Positions 1-9,338 of a DNA stretch of 64,000 nt are shown piece by piece (the first letter of the stretch is position 1; each line of letters begins with the position of its first letter). The notes below the pieces were generated by a model. The model worked only from the letters and a program-made list of their open reading frames with translations, ran no database searches and was not told the DNA's origin. Origin of the DNA: Oscillospiraceae bacterium (GTDB taxonomy: Bacteria > Bacillota > Clostridia > Oscillospirales > Oscillospiraceae); contig JAFRMX010000023.1 in assembly GCA_017430455.1 (NCBI GenBank), forward strand, positions 247,246-311,245, in the 5' to 3' direction. The position numbers and the translations under genes were made by a program.

Positions 1-235
1 CGGCTATCTGGACTCTGAGCGGTTCATATCCCGGAGTCTCTCCGTACTGGAGCGCTTTCGTGCCGTTTTCCTTCAGAACGGCAACTGCAGCCTGTGTTAT
101 TTCCTCAACGGGGAACAGTTCCGGAGCGGGCAGTCCGCCTGCAAATGAGATCATTCCCGGCATGGTCGCGACTTTCAGGATTTCACGGATCGCGCTGCCT
201 TTGAGGTTATCCATTCTTGATGCGAATTTGATCAT
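1..235 (-). CDS. PLP-dependent aminotransferase, class I/II (partial, N-terminus only)
   Basis: The frame opens with ATG at 235 behind a good AAAGGAGT Shine-Dalgarno (243-250) and runs off the left edge, so about 78 residues are visible. They read MIKFASRMDNLKGSAIREIL, then a stretch containing PGMISFAGGLPAPELFP and an ALQYGETPGYEPLR segment. The SFAGGLP..LFP and LQYG..PG..PLR patterns are typical of the 2-aminoadipate/valine-type (LysN/MocR-like) fold-type I aminotransferases. The catalytic lysine lies outside the window. A sigmaA promoter sits directly upstream. The family assignment is good, but the substrate cannot be inferred. Confidence 0.8.
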   Translation of the reverse strand, partial: MIKFASRMDNLKGSAIREILKVATMPGMISFAGGLPAPELFPVEEITQAAVAVLKENGTKALQYGETPGYEPLRVQIA

Positions 236-294
236 AAGACACACTCCTTTTATGTATTTTCCGTTTTGCAGAACGACATTTCTGCTTTGCAACA

Positions 295-323
295 ATTTTA
301 GCATATCCGGAACTCTATTTCAA
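295..323 (-). promoter_or_regulatory. sigmaA promoter of the aminotransferase gene
   Basis: On the minus strand, TTGAAA (318-323) and TAAAAT (295-300) are separated by 17 nt. A TGC directly before the -10 gives an extended -10. The promoter lies about 60 bp upstream of the start codon. Confidence 0.6.
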
Positions 324-336
324 TTGAAACAATAAA

Positions 337-361
337 AAACGGAGGTCAATGACCTCCGTTT
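337..361 (-). terminator. Rho-independent terminator after metG
   Basis: This is a perfect inverted repeat (AAACGGAGGTCA / TGACCTCCGTTT) followed on the minus strand by a run of T. It lies between metG and the next minus-strand promoter. Confidence 0.8.
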
Positions 362-393
362 AATCATTATATTACAGAGAAGATCCGGTAATC

Positions 394-2340
394 TCAGCAG
401 AGCCTCATGCCCGCGGGAACAGTGTCATCGAGGATAAGAAGATGCAGCTGTTCTTTGCCGTCTTCCTCCTTTACCGCCGAGATGAGCATTCCGTTGGAAT
501 CATAGCCCATCATCTTGCGTGTGGGGAGATTCAGAATTGCGACGAGTGTCTTCCCGACAAGGGACTCGGGCTCATAGAATTTGTGTATTCCCGAGAGGAT
601 CTGCCTCGGTGTGCCCGATCCGTCATCCAGAGAGAATTTGAGGAGTTTCTCGGATTTGGGAACTGCTTCGCAGGAGAGCACTTTTACTGTCCTCATATCG
701 CACCTGGCGAATTCATCTATCGTCACATCAGGCAGCACAGGCTCGGAGGCAGGTACGCTCTTTTTGTGCTGAAGCTTCTCAAGCTCGGCGATCTCCTTCT
801 CGGTATCCAGCCTCGGGAAGAGGGTCTCACCTTTTCTGACACTGACATTCAAGGGCAATGCTCCGAATTTCCCGGCGCTCTCCCATGTGCGGCAGTCAGC
901 ATCCGCTCCAATCTGATCAAGAGCCTTGGCACAGCTGTCGGGAATCACAGGGGTCAGGAGTATAAGCGAAACTCTGATGGCCTCGAGGAGGTTATAAAGG
1001 ACAGTTGCAAGTCTTGCCTTATTGCTCTCGTCTCTGGCCAGTATCCACGGAGTCGTCTCGTCAATGTATTTGTTGGCACGCTGCAGAAGCTTGAATACTT
1101 CATCGATCCCGAGGTGGATCTGGAAAGCATCCATCTGTTTTTCGTATCTGCCGCGGACCGAATTTATCATTTCAATAAGCTCGCTGTCCGCTTCGCTCTC
1201 CTCACGGTCCTCGGGAAGTGTGCCGCCAAAGTACTTCTCGGTCATGGCAGTCGTTCTGGATACCAGATTGCCGAGATTATTCGCGAGGTCTGTGTTTATG
1301 GTGTTTATCAGAAGCTCATTCGAGAAATTGCCGTCGGATCCGAACGGGAATGTACGGAGCAGGAAGAACCTCAAAGCGTCAACTCCGAAGCGCTCTGCCA
1401 GTACATACGGGTCTACGACATTGCCCTTGGATTTGGACATCTTCCCGCCGTCGATGACGAGCCAGCCGTGCCCGTATACCTTCTGAGGAACGGGAAGGCC
1501 GAGACTCATGAGCATCGCGGGCCAGATTATTGAGTGGAACCTGACTATCTCCTTGCCGACTATATGATGGGCAACAGGCCAGAAATTGTCGAAATCATCG
1601 TATTTATCGTTCAGGTAACCGAGCGCTGTAATATAGTTTGAAAGAGCATCAACCCATACATATACTACATGGCCGGGATCGAAGTCCACAGGAATGCCCC
1701 AGGTAAAGCTCGTACGGCTCACGCAGAGATCCTCAAGACCGGGCTTGATGAAGTTGTTTATCATCTCATTAACACGGCTGGCCGGCTCGAGGAAGGTTCC
1801 TGTCTCAAGAAGCTCCTGTACGGGCTTGGCGTATTTGGAGAGTTTGAAGAAATAAGCCTCTTCCTCCGCGTCTTCGACAGGTCTGCCGCAGTCCGGGCAC
1901 TTGCCGTCTATCAGCTGGGACTCGGTCCAGAAGCTCTCGCACGGAGTGCAATACTTGCCGACATATTTTCCTTTGTATATATCACCGTTGTCATACATCT
2001 TGCGGAAGATCCTCTGTATGGACTTCACGTGATAATCGTCGGTCGTGCGGATGAATCTGTCGTTTGAAATATTCATCAGCTTCCAGAGGTCAAGGATCCC
2101 CCCCTGGCCCTCGACTATCCTGTCCACGAACTCCTTGGGTGTGACTCCGGCTTCCTGGGCTTTCTTCTCTATCTTCTGCCCGTGCTCATCGGTACCTGTC
2201 AGGAACATGACATCATATCCGCTGAGGCGTTTGTAGCGGGCAAGCGAGTCAGTAGCGACAGTGCAGTAGGTGTGTCCTATATGCAGCTTGTCCGAGGGAT
2301 AGTAGATAGGTGTCGTAATGTAGAAGCTTCCTTTGCTCAT
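394..2340 (-). CDS. metG: Methionyl-tRNA synthetase
   Basis: This enzyme charges tRNA-Met with methionine in the cytoplasm. The 648-residue protein has the class I HIGH signature (KLHIGHTY, near residue 20) and a Cys-X2-Cys pair region (CTPC...CPDC, about 125-145) for zinc. It also has the KMSKS loop (GGKMSKSKGN, about 300) and a C-terminal EMAP/Arc1p-type tRNA-binding domain from about residue 540. The length is normal for the dimeric, C-terminally extended form. The start at 2340 is chosen because AAGGAGAG lies just upstream and the protein then begins MSKGSFYITTPIYYPS. A longer open frame upstream overlaps vanW and has no homology to the family. It is the last gene of htpG-hemW-vanW-metG, and a terminator follows. 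Confidence 0.97.
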   Translation of the reverse strand: MSKGSFYITTPIYYPSDKLHIGHTYCTVATDSLARYKRLSGYDVMFLTGTDEHGQKIEKKAQEAGVTPKEFVDRIVEGQGGILDLWKLMNISNDRFIRTTDDYHVKSIQRIFRKMYDNGDIYKGKYVGKYCTPCESFWTESQLIDGKCPDCGRPVEDAEEEAYFFKLSKYAKPVQELLETGTFLEPASRVNEMINNFIKPGLEDLCVSRTSFTWGIPVDFDPGHVVYVWVDALSNYITALGYLNDKYDDFDNFWPVAHHIVGKEIVRFHSIIWPAMLMSLGLPVPQKVYGHGWLVIDGGKMSKSKGNVVDPYVLAERFGVDALRFFLLRTFPFGSDGNFSNELLINTINTDLANNLGNLVSRTTAMTEKYFGGTLPEDREESEADSELIEMINSVRGRYEKQMDAFQIHLGIDEVFKLLQRANKYIDETTPWILARDESNKARLATVLYNLLEAIRVSLILLTPVIPDSCAKALDQIGADADCRTWESAGKFGALPLNVSVRKGETLFPRLDTEKEIAELEKLQHKKSVPASEPVLPDVTIDEFARCDMRTVKVLSCEAVPKSEKLLKFSLDDGSGTPRQILSGIHKFYEPESLVGKTLVAILNLPTRKMMGYDSNGMLISAVKEEDGKEQLHLLILDDTVPAGMRLC

Positions 2341-2380
2341 TTTCTCTCTCCTTATATCTGTGTAACAAATTCTTTCCGGT

Positions 2381-3988
2381 TCAGTTGGCTCCGTGCGGGA
2401 AGTATGTGCTGTATGGAGCCCCGACATACGGGATCTCGCCTTCATGGCCGGGAATGTCTATTGCATTCCCGTCTTTGTCATACCGGTACAGAACCGTATA
2501 TCCGCGGTAGATCCTGTTTCCGTTTGCGTCTGTAAGCGGAGATCCGTCTTCAAGCTCCTTTACCATACCGCCTGAAGGCACGATATACGTTCCGTCGGTA
2601 TCAGTGCCCCATATCTGGAACTTCAGCTCAGTCGTCTCATCGTCGGCTGAACAGACTATCTTAACGGGGTATTCCCTTCCGTTTGTAAATCTGAAATCGG
2701 GGCTCGGCCAGGAGACGGTGGCGTCGATTCCCGGGTCAAGATAGAGCACCCTGAATATGTGGCACTCACGATGTGTCTCAGGGTCGTCCCCCTCGACATT
2801 CGGATCTGTGAAGTCATCGAGCTGGGCGGCCAGAACAGCAACGTAGAGCGTTGAAGAAACCTGACAGACACCTCCGCCCGTCTCCATTATGACCTGGTCT
2901 CCGCTGTAGGCCGGGGCAGCTTTGAAGCCGCGCTCCTCAGTCCGCTCCCCAAGTCTTTCATTATACGAAAATGTCTCGCCCGGCATAAGCGTTATCCCGT
3001 TTAAGATCGAGACCGCCAGGTTTATGTTGCTCATACGCTCCGGGGAGGAGTCGTAGTAATATGTGGATTTTTCGCCAAGAAGGTCTTTGTACAGAGTGGC
3101 TTCAAGGTCTTCCGCCGTCACTTCCGGATCGTCCAGAGCAAGAGGAACTTCAACAACGGTTCCCGCCGGAGCTGACTCCCATAGTGACGCTGCTTTTGAA
3201 GCGTCGAATGTTATACCGTATACTTCAGGGATGATCTCGAACTTGTCGGTGAATTCAGCGTCTTTTTTCTCCACGTGAAGTGTCTTGAGTATCGCGTCGA
3301 AGTCCGGAGCTTCCAGACCGTTTACCGGTATAAATGACAGCTCGGTCGCGTTATTCGAAAGGGCCTCAACTGCCTGCTCATATACTTCATCTTCGGATAT
3401 GGTGCCGTCAGAAGATACTTTCGGATACTCGAGCAAGGCTTTGTCAATATCAATAAGATACTTCTCACCGCCCATCTTTTCGCTGAAAGCGGTGACTGCC
3501 TCAGCTATCCTGCTCCGGATGTATTCCCCGTTGTATTCGATACCGTCTGTTATGGCATCGTGTTCTTCATTGAGGCATTTGATGTAGCTTATAAGATTGG
3601 CAAAGATATTCCCCTGTCTGCCGTAGCTCAGAGCGGCATCAGCAGCATTTTCAGCCGTAATAAACGCGTCCGCCTCCGCGTAGTTGATGCTGCAGCTGAT
3701 ATCGAAGGGGAAGGAAATGACAAGATCCTTTTCCCCGGCTTCATTCCAGCCGGAACTCTCCAGCGCGGAAACAGCCTGCTCCCGGGTCAGACCGCCTACA
3801 GGGCTGCCTTTAACCGTAACATTCGGATAAACGGTCTTCCCGTTCGATACGACAAGACCTGCACCGGCGACCGCGGCGATAATGACCGCGAGAACTATCC
3901 CCGTGATCATCATTATCCTGCGTCTGCGGCGGCGTCTTTTCTTTTTGCTGAGCTTTTTCTTTTTCGGTATTTTAAGTTCTTCGTCCAT
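2381..3988 (-). CDS. VanW-family membrane-anchored protein
   Basis: This 535-residue protein has a short cytoplasmic N-terminus rich in Lys/Arg (residues 8-24), one transmembrane helix (about 26-48) and an extracytoplasmic part. The outer part contains a peptidoglycan-binding-4-like region (about 55-330) and a C-terminal VanW domain (about 330-500) with the typical SVLNG..L.PGE.FS.N and GGG.CQVSSTLY patterns. VanW proteins occur with glycopeptide-resistance genes and widely in clostridia outside them; their biochemical role is not established. Here there is no van cluster, and the gene sits between hemW and metG, so a general cell-envelope role is inferred. AAAGGA precedes the ATG at 3988, only 9 bp after hemW. 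Confidence 0.85.
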   Translation of the reverse strand: MDEELKIPKKKKLSKKKRRRRRRRIMMITGIVLAVIIAAVAGAGLVVSNGKTVYPNVTVKGSPVGGLTREQAVSALESSGWNEAGEKDLVISFPFDISCSINYAEADAFITAENAADAALSYGRQGNIFANLISYIKCLNEEHDAITDGIEYNGEYIRSRIAEAVTAFSEKMGGEKYLIDIDKALLEYPKVSSDGTISEDEVYEQAVEALSNNATELSFIPVNGLEAPDFDAILKTLHVEKKDAEFTDKFEIIPEVYGITFDASKAASLWESAPAGTVVEVPLALDDPEVTAEDLEATLYKDLLGEKSTYYYDSSPERMSNINLAVSILNGITLMPGETFSYNERLGERTEERGFKAAPAYSGDQVIMETGGGVCQVSSTLYVAVLAAQLDDFTDPNVEGDDPETHRECHIFRVLYLDPGIDATVSWPSPDFRFTNGREYPVKIVCSADDETTELKFQIWGTDTDGTYIVPSGGMVKELEDGSPLTDANGNRIYRGYTVLYRYDKDGNAIDIPGHEGEIPYVGAPYSTYFPHGAN

Positions 3989-3997
3989 ATAATTCCT

Positions 3998-5266
3998 TTA
4001 AAACTTCTTTTTTGCTACCTGCTGCCTGTATATTTCTTTAAATATCTCATCCTCTGTCGAGGGGAGAGCTATTCTGCTCTCGACCTTATAGGCCTCTCTC
4101 ATCCAGGGTATGCTGTCGACCCTTCCGGTGGTCTGAGCTTCGAGCATAATGCCTATAAGGGTATTGGAGATCAGAAAACCCGGAACGGTAAAATGCCATC
4201 TGTCCTCTTCCCGGACCGCCCAGCCTTTTTCCTCGAAAATCTTCAGGACTCCGATTATCGGGCGCCAGTCACACTGTGTCTTGGTCCTGTATTCCTTTTC
4301 GGATATGCCGTTTGTCATCCTCATCGCGAGCATTATATACTCGACCGCTCTTTCAAGAGGCGTCACAGTCTCTCTCTCGTCGATGAGATCCTCTCCGGTA
4401 TCCATCCGGTCTATGTATTCCTTAAGATTCCTGATATAACTGAACCTCTGGTTGCCCATGCAGGAGTGCGCCCCGGGGCCGAAACCGAGATAATCCTCCA
4501 GTGTCCAGTATTTTATGTTGTGCCTCGACTCATAGCCCCTGACCGCAAAATTGGATATCTCATACTGGGCAAATCCGTATTTTCCCAGCATTTCAGCCGC
4601 ATAGCAGTACATGTCCGCCTGGGTGTCGTCATCGGGAATGATCGGGCTTCCGAAGTATTCATTGTACATCTTTGTCCCGGGCTCCAGTTTCAGAGCATAA
4701 CAGGAAATATGCTCGGGCTTCAGTTCTATGGCTTTGGCCAGCGTCTCCGCCCAGTCGTTTTTTGTCTGGGACGGAAGTCCGTACATGAGATCGAGACTTA
4801 TATTCTCGAAGCCGGCGTCCCTCGCGTCGCTGACCGCTTTCCGGACCTGCCTGAAATTGTGCCTTCTGCCGATCAGCTTCAGAAGATCGTCATTAGCGGA
4901 CTGGGCACCTATCGAGAGCCTGTTTATGCCTTCACGCCTTAAAAGCTTCAGCATCTCGGGGTCTGTGCTGTCCGGGTTTACCTCACATGTGACCTCCGAA
5001 TCCACCATCACGTTGCCGTTGAGCTTCAGCATGTTGAATATATCGGCTATCCTCTCGGCTCCGTAATAGCTTGGAGTGCCTCCCCCGAAATAGACGGAAT
5101 CGACATCATACCGGAGTATGGCGCTTTCAGATTCATGGATATGCTGAAGCAGAGCCTGATGATAATCGGGCATCATATGGTCGCAGCCGGCCAGTGAATA
5201 GAAATCGCAGTAGCCGCATTTCCCGGCGCAAAACGGTATATGGATGTAGATTCCGAGTTTTTCCAT
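3998..5266 (-). CDS. hemW: HemW-like radical SAM protein (coproporphyrinogen III oxidase-like)
   Basis: The N-terminal IYIHIPFCAGKCGYCDF motif supplies the CX3CX2C cysteines (residues 13, 17, 20) for the radical-SAM 4Fe-4S cluster. A YFGGGTP stretch and a later RHNIKYW segment match the HemW/HemN family, and the C-terminal third is the HemN C-terminal domain. Members lacking the full HemN cofactor pocket are heme chaperones (HemW) rather than oxidases. No other heme gene is nearby, so HemW is the safer name. An in-frame TTG one codon upstream (5269) is also possible, because the AAGGA is rather far from the ATG. The gene starts 18 bp after htpG and continues into vanW with a 9-bp gap. Confidence 0.85.
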   Translation of the reverse strand: MEKLGIYIHIPFCAGKCGYCDFYSLAGCDHMMPDYHQALLQHIHESESAILRYDVDSVYFGGGTPSYYGAERIADIFNMLKLNGNVMVDSEVTCEVNPDSTDPEMLKLLRREGINRLSIGAQSANDDLLKLIGRRHNFRQVRKAVSDARDAGFENISLDLMYGLPSQTKNDWAETLAKAIELKPEHISCYALKLEPGTKMYNEYFGSPIIPDDDTQADMYCYAAEMLGKYGFAQYEISNFAVRGYESRHNIKYWTLEDYLGFGPGAHSCMGNQRFSYIRNLKEYIDRMDTGEDLIDERETVTPLERAVEYIMLAMRMTNGISEKEYRTKTQCDWRPIIGVLKIFEEKGWAVREEDRWHFTVPGFLISNTLIGIMLEAQTTGRVDSIPWMREAYKVESRIALPSTEDEIFKEIYRQQVAKKKF

Positions 5267-5284
5267 CAAATGGCTGAATTATCC

Positions 5285-7201
5285 TTAAAACAGTTCGGTT
5301 ATCAGATTAACGAATCCCACAGGGTCTTCAACGTCAACGCCCGCTACGAGCTCCGAGGAGGCATAGAGGATCTCCGCGAGTTTTTTGGCCTTTTCCTTAT
5401 CGCCGGAATCGAAGCATGCCTGCATAGCCTTCACGGCGCTGTGCTCTCCGTTGAGCTCCAGCACTCTGACTGCCTTGATACCGCGCATCTCCTCACTGGG
5501 TCCGTGCCGGAAATACTTCTCCATCTCCAGCGATACTCCGCCGTCTGTCGTCAGAGCGCAGGGCTGGCTGACAAGTTTTCTCGTAAAGCTCACCTTGGAG
5601 ACCTTATCTCCGAGAGATTCTTTTACAAAATCCAGGAAGTCTTTGCTCTCGATCTCCTTTTCCTCGGCAGCCTTCTTCTCCTCCTCGGTCTCGAATCCGA
5701 GGTCATCGGTTACTATATTGCAGAAGCTCTTTCCGTCCTGCTCGCGCAGATTTTCAAGCACCATCTCATCCAAGGGGGATGTGAGATAGATTATCTCATA
5801 TCCGCGGCTCTTTACATCCTCGCACTGAGGAAGGCCCATCGCGTGTTTGACGGTATCCGAGGTCGCGTAGTAGATCTTCTTCTGGCTCTCGGGCATTGCC
5901 TCGACGTATTCCTTCAGCGTGATCTGCTTGTCCTCGGATGTATAGAATATCAGAAGATCTCTCAGGAAATCCTTGTATCTGCCGTATTCGTCACAGACTC
6001 CGACTTTGAGGTGGATACCGAAATTCCTGAAAAAGTCCTCATACTTGGGCCTGTCTTCCTTCATCATCTTCTCGAGCTCTCCCTTGATCTTCTTCTCGAG
6101 ATTCTGGCCTATGACATGAAGCTGCCTCGTATGCTGAAGTATCTCTCTGGAGATATTGAGAGACAGGTCGGGGCTGTCCACGATGCCCGTTACGAATTCG
6201 AAATAATCGTGGACGAGGTCCTCGCATTTTTCCATGATCATGACGCCGTTGGAGTAAAGCGTTATGCCTATCCTGTTTGTACCGGAGAACTCGTTGTTCT
6301 CCTCTCCGGGAACGAAGAGCAGCGCCTTATAGGAGACAGTGCCTTCGGCATTGACCCTGACCAGTGCGAGAGGATCCTTGCGGTCTCTGTGCTTTTCTTT
6401 ATAAAACGTGATGCAGTCCTCATCGCTGACATCCGACTTGCTGCGCTGCCAGATCGGGACCATGCTGTTGACCGTTTCATTTGCGGTCACGGTATAGTAT
6501 TCGTATTTGGGGCTTCCGTCGTTATTCTTTTCGCCGGTCTCTCTGCGCTCCTGATGATCTATATCCATTTTTATAGGCCATCTGACGTAGTCGGAATACT
6601 TTTTTACAAGCGCCTTTATCTTCCAGGTCTCGAGGTAGGATCCGTAGATCTCTTCATCGGTATCGGTCTTGAGATGCATTATGACATCGGTCCCGACTTC
6701 ATCCCTGTCGCACTCGGAGACTGTATATCCGTCTGCTCCGGAGCTCTCCCAGCGGACGCCCTTCTCTTCTCCGTACTTGCGGCTGATAACGGTCACCTTA
6801 TCGGAAACCATGAAGGCGCTGTAGAAACCCACTCCGAACTGGCCGATTATAGACAGATCTTCCGATTCTGCCTTCTCGGCTTCCATCTCCCCCTTGAATT
6901 TGAATGATCCGCTCTTTGCAATGACGCCGAGGTTCTGCTCGGCCTCCTGGAGAGACATGCCGATTCCGTTGTCTCTGACTGTGATCGTGCGCGCGGTCTT
7001 GTCGGGGATTATATCTATTTTGAAATCATCCCTGTTGAGTCCGACCTTGTCATCCGTGAGCGAAAGATAGCAGAGCTTGTCTATGGCATCGGACGCGTTG
7101 GAGATGATCTCCCGCAGGAAGATCTCCTTATTCGTGTAGATCGAGTTGATCATCAGATCAAGCAGACGTTTAGATTCGGCTTTGAACTGTTTTTTTGCCA
7201 T
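5285..7201 (-). CDS. htpG: Molecular chaperone HtpG (Hsp90)
   Basis: This is an ATP-driven cytosolic chaperone dimer. The 638 residues show the GHKL ATPase fold: the SNASDA motif (about 35), DNGIGM (about 80) and GQFGVGFYSAF (about 115). Middle and C-terminal Hsp90 domains follow, with ISREILQ (about 350). The length matches the family. The start at 7201 is set by AGGAGG seven bases upstream and by the MAKKQFKAES N-terminus. A sigmaA promoter is visible upstream and no CIRCE element is seen. It is the first gene of a four-gene unit ending with metG. Confidence 0.96.
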   Translation of the reverse strand: MAKKQFKAESKRLLDLMINSIYTNKEIFLREIISNASDAIDKLCYLSLTDDKVGLNRDDFKIDIIPDKTARTITVRDNGIGMSLQEAEQNLGVIAKSGSFKFKGEMEAEKAESEDLSIIGQFGVGFYSAFMVSDKVTVISRKYGEEKGVRWESSGADGYTVSECDRDEVGTDVIMHLKTDTDEEIYGSYLETWKIKALVKKYSDYVRWPIKMDIDHQERRETGEKNNDGSPKYEYYTVTANETVNSMVPIWQRSKSDVSDEDCITFYKEKHRDRKDPLALVRVNAEGTVSYKALLFVPGEENNEFSGTNRIGITLYSNGVMIMEKCEDLVHDYFEFVTGIVDSPDLSLNISREILQHTRQLHVIGQNLEKKIKGELEKMMKEDRPKYEDFFRNFGIHLKVGVCDEYGRYKDFLRDLLIFYTSEDKQITLKEYVEAMPESQKKIYYATSDTVKHAMGLPQCEDVKSRGYEIIYLTSPLDEMVLENLREQDGKSFCNIVTDDLGFETEEEKKAAEEKEIESKDFLDFVKESLGDKVSKVSFTRKLVSQPCALTTDGGVSLEMEKYFRHGPSEEMRGIKAVRVLELNGEHSAVKAMQACFDSGDKEKAKKLAEILYASSELVAGVDVEDPVGFVNLITELF

Positions 7202-7246
7202 TAAGAAATGCCTCCTGTGAATTGAAAACAATTATTACAAATTTTT

Positions 7247-7274
7247 ATTATATCATAAACACTGTATTTTTCAA
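7247..7274 (-). promoter_or_regulatory. sigmaA promoter of htpG-hemW-vanW-metG
   Basis: TTGAAA (7269-7274) and TATAAT (7247-7252) on the minus strand are separated by 16 nt, about 46 bp upstream of the htpG start. Confidence 0.65.
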
Positions 7275-7288
7275 CATTTCGTCATACA

Positions 7289-8536
7289 TCATTTTGTGTG
7301 CATGTTGATATACTCCGGCCTTGTTTTGGAATAGACGAGACTCTGTTCATGATATATTCCGAAGTCTCCGGAGAGTGTATAGCTTACCGCGGCGGCGATC
7401 ACGAAGAAATAAAGTCCGACCCCACCGAAGAGTTCCAGCCCCATAAACGCGGAGGAGACCGGGCAGTTGACCATTCCGCAAAACAAAGCGATCATACCGA
7501 TCGCGGCGCAGAAGCCGGGATCGAATCCGAATACATTCCCGAATAGGCATCCGAAGGTCGCTCCTACAAACATTGAAGGAATGATCTCCCCTCCTTTGAA
7601 ACCGCAGGAAAGGGTCAGAGCCGTAAACAGGATCTTCAGCACGAAGTCCCAGGTTCTTGCGTTCCCGGAAAGCGCTTCCCTTATCACATCCATTCCGACA
7701 CCGTTGTATCTGCCTGTTCTCTCTATAAAAGTCAGGATCGCGATCACGAGTCCGCCGACTGCGATCCTCAGGTATTTGTTCGGAAACAGTTTTTTGAAGC
7801 CTTTATGCCCGCCATGGAGGCATACGCAGAAGAGGATACTCAAAAGCCCGCACAGAGCGGCCAGAAGCGCTGTAAGCGCGATATTCCGGAATGTAAGCCC
7901 CGGAACCTGCGCAAGCGTAAAACTGAGCTTTTCCGCGCCCAGATATTTCGCGACCTCGACCGCGACATAGGCTGACGAGATGCAGGGCGCAAGACCGGAA
8001 TAGTGGATAATGCCAATGCTGTAGACCTCCATGGAGAAGAAAGCCGCTGTGAGCGGAGCTCCGAACATCGCCGCGAAAACAGCCGATACGCCGCTCATGA
8101 CTATGAGCCTCGAGTCCTTCTCATCGAGCTTCAGAAGCTTTCCTGCCTCAAAGCCGAGAGTTCCGCCGATCTGTATTGCAGCTCCTTCCCTGCCCGCGGA
8201 GCCGCCGAAAAGATGGGTGATGAAGGTGCTTATGAAGATCAGAGGCGCCATCAGCGGAGATACGTTCGATCTCTCATGTATCGTCATAAAGATAATGTTC
8301 GTATCTGTTTTAATTCTGCAGAGCTTATGAAGCGCAACTATCAGAAGGCCGCCGGCAGGCAGAAGCCATATGATCTGCATATGACCGGTCCTGAACTGTG
8401 TAGCCCACGTCACGCAATAGTGAAAAGCAACCGCTACCAGCCCCCCGACAAGCCCCATCAGGCTTCCCAGAACTGTCCATTTTACAAGATATACAGCATA
8501 TCTCTTTATACCGCCGAATATTTCCCTGACTTTCAC
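7289..8536 (-). CDS. ClC-family antiporter, probably fluoride/proton type (ClC-F)
   Basis: The 415-residue polytopic membrane protein carries HLFGGSAGREGAAIQIGG (about residue 110) and SCGFKGGEIIPSMFVGATFG (about 315). GREG and KGGE.xP at the two pore half-motifs, rather than GREGP and GxFxP, are what I associate with the fluoride-exporting ClC-F clade. The remaining segments are hydrophobic and spaced as in ClC proteins. The start is a GTG at 8536 with a weak GGGTG site upstream. The gene follows the deoC terminator, so it has its own promoter; a TATAAT-like element lies about 35-40 bp upstream. No fluoride riboswitch is recognisable in the leader. Chloride transport remains the alternative. 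Confidence 0.85.
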   Translation of the reverse strand: MKVREIFGGIKRYAVYLVKWTVLGSLMGLVGGLVAVAFHYCVTWATQFRTGHMQIIWLLPAGGLLIVALHKLCRIKTDTNIIFMTIHERSNVSPLMAPLIFISTFITHLFGGSAGREGAAIQIGGTLGFEAGKLLKLDEKDSRLIVMSGVSAVFAAMFGAPLTAAFFSMEVYSIGIIHYSGLAPCISSAYVAVEVAKYLGAEKLSFTLAQVPGLTFRNIALTALLAALCGLLSILFCVCLHGGHKGFKKLFPNKYLRIAVGGLVIAILTFIERTGRYNGVGMDVIREALSGNARTWDFVLKILFTALTLSCGFKGGEIIPSMFVGATFGCLFGNVFGFDPGFCAAIGMIALFCGMVNCPVSSAFMGLELFGGVGLYFFVIAAAVSYTLSGDFGIYHEQSLVYSKTRPEYINMHTK

Positions 8537-8596
8537 TGTTTCACCCGCATCTGTAGAATTTCCAGGTTATTATATAATAATTCTTCCCAAATTCAA

Positions 8597-8626
8597 CAAA
8601 AAAACCCGGAGATGATCCGGGTTTTT
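8597..8626 (-). terminator. Terminator after deoC (works in both directions)
   Basis: AAAACCCGGA / TCCGGGTTTT form a 10-bp stem with a 5-nt loop, flanked by A-runs and T-runs. It lies between the deoC stop and the ClC start. Confidence 0.85.
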
Positions 8627-8639
8627 GCAAAAAGCTTAT

Positions 8640-9308
8640 TTACGCCTCTTCCTGCTGCTCAAGCGCCATTGCAAGCTTGACTATACGGCTCGTGCCGAGT
8701 CTCTCAGCTCCGAGATTTATAAAATCCTCAGCGTCTTCGATCGATGAGATTCCGCCCGCGGCTTTGACCTTGACATGGGAAAGACAATATGTTCTTAAGA
8801 GTCTTACGTCCTCTTTTGTTGCTCCGCCTTTGGAGAAACCTGTAGAGGTCTTTATGAAGTCTGCCCCGGAATTCGAGACGATCCCGCAGAGGCGGATCTT
8901 TTCTTCGTCAGTCAGAAGGCAGCACTCTATTATTACTTTGAGTATCTTCCCCGGGCAGGCGTTTCTCACCGCTTTTATGTCGTTCTCGATCATATCCCAG
9001 GCCTTATCCTTGACCATACCGAGATTTATGACCATATCTATCTCGTCAGCCCCGTTCTTGACGGCATCAGCCGTTTCAAAGGCTTTCGCTTCTGTAGTCA
9101 TATATCCGTTCGGGAAACCTATGACCGTACAGATCTTCATCCTGTCACGGACATAGCGCTTTGCTCCGGCGACATGAGCGGGCGGTATGCAAACGCTTGC
9201 GCAGCCGTATTTGATCGCCTGGTCGCAGAGGGTCTTTATCTCCTCCTGCGTGCAGTCCTGTCTTAAAAGTGTGTGGTCGCAATACTTGAGTATATCTTTT
9301 ATATCCAT
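8640..9308 (-). CDS. deoC: Deoxyribose-phosphate aldolase
   Basis: This cytosolic class I aldolase splits 2-deoxyribose-5-phosphate into glyceraldehyde-3-phosphate and acetaldehyde in deoxynucleoside breakdown. The 222 residues have CDHTLL near the N-terminus, ADEIDMVIN (about 90), the KVIIECCLLT strand with a catalytic Lys (about 125), the Schiff-base region FIKTSTGF (about 155) and VKAAGGIS (about 182). The length is typical. It stands alone, with its own promoter and terminator and without the usual deo partners. Confidence 0.95.
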   Translation of the reverse strand: MDIKDILKYCDHTLLRQDCTQEEIKTLCDQAIKYGCASVCIPPAHVAGAKRYVRDRMKICTVIGFPNGYMTTEAKAFETADAVKNGADEIDMVINLGMVKDKAWDMIENDIKAVRNACPGKILKVIIECCLLTDEEKIRLCGIVSNSGADFIKTSTGFSKGGATKEDVRLLRTYCLSHVKVKAAGGISSIEDAEDFINLGAERLGTSRIVKLAMALEQQEEA

Positions 9309-9338
9309 ATTTTCACTCCCGTTTTCAGATGTATCTAT

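Noticed and set aside
442..1533. 363-codon open frame on the plus strand opposite metG
   Set aside because: It is antisense to a strongly supported synthetase gene, shows no family motif and no ribosome site; a shadow of codon bias.
3560..4942. 460-codon open frame on the plus strand opposite hemW/vanW
   Set aside because: It crosses the boundary of two real minus-strand genes and has no domain signature.
5240..6907. 555-codon open frame on the plus strand opposite htpG
   Set aside because: Fully antisense to Hsp90 coding sequence and without recognisable protein features; a shadow.
8537..8640. Fluoride riboswitch before the ClC gene
   Set aside because: No aptamer-like pairing or conserved segments; the gap is mostly the deoC terminator and a promoter-like region.
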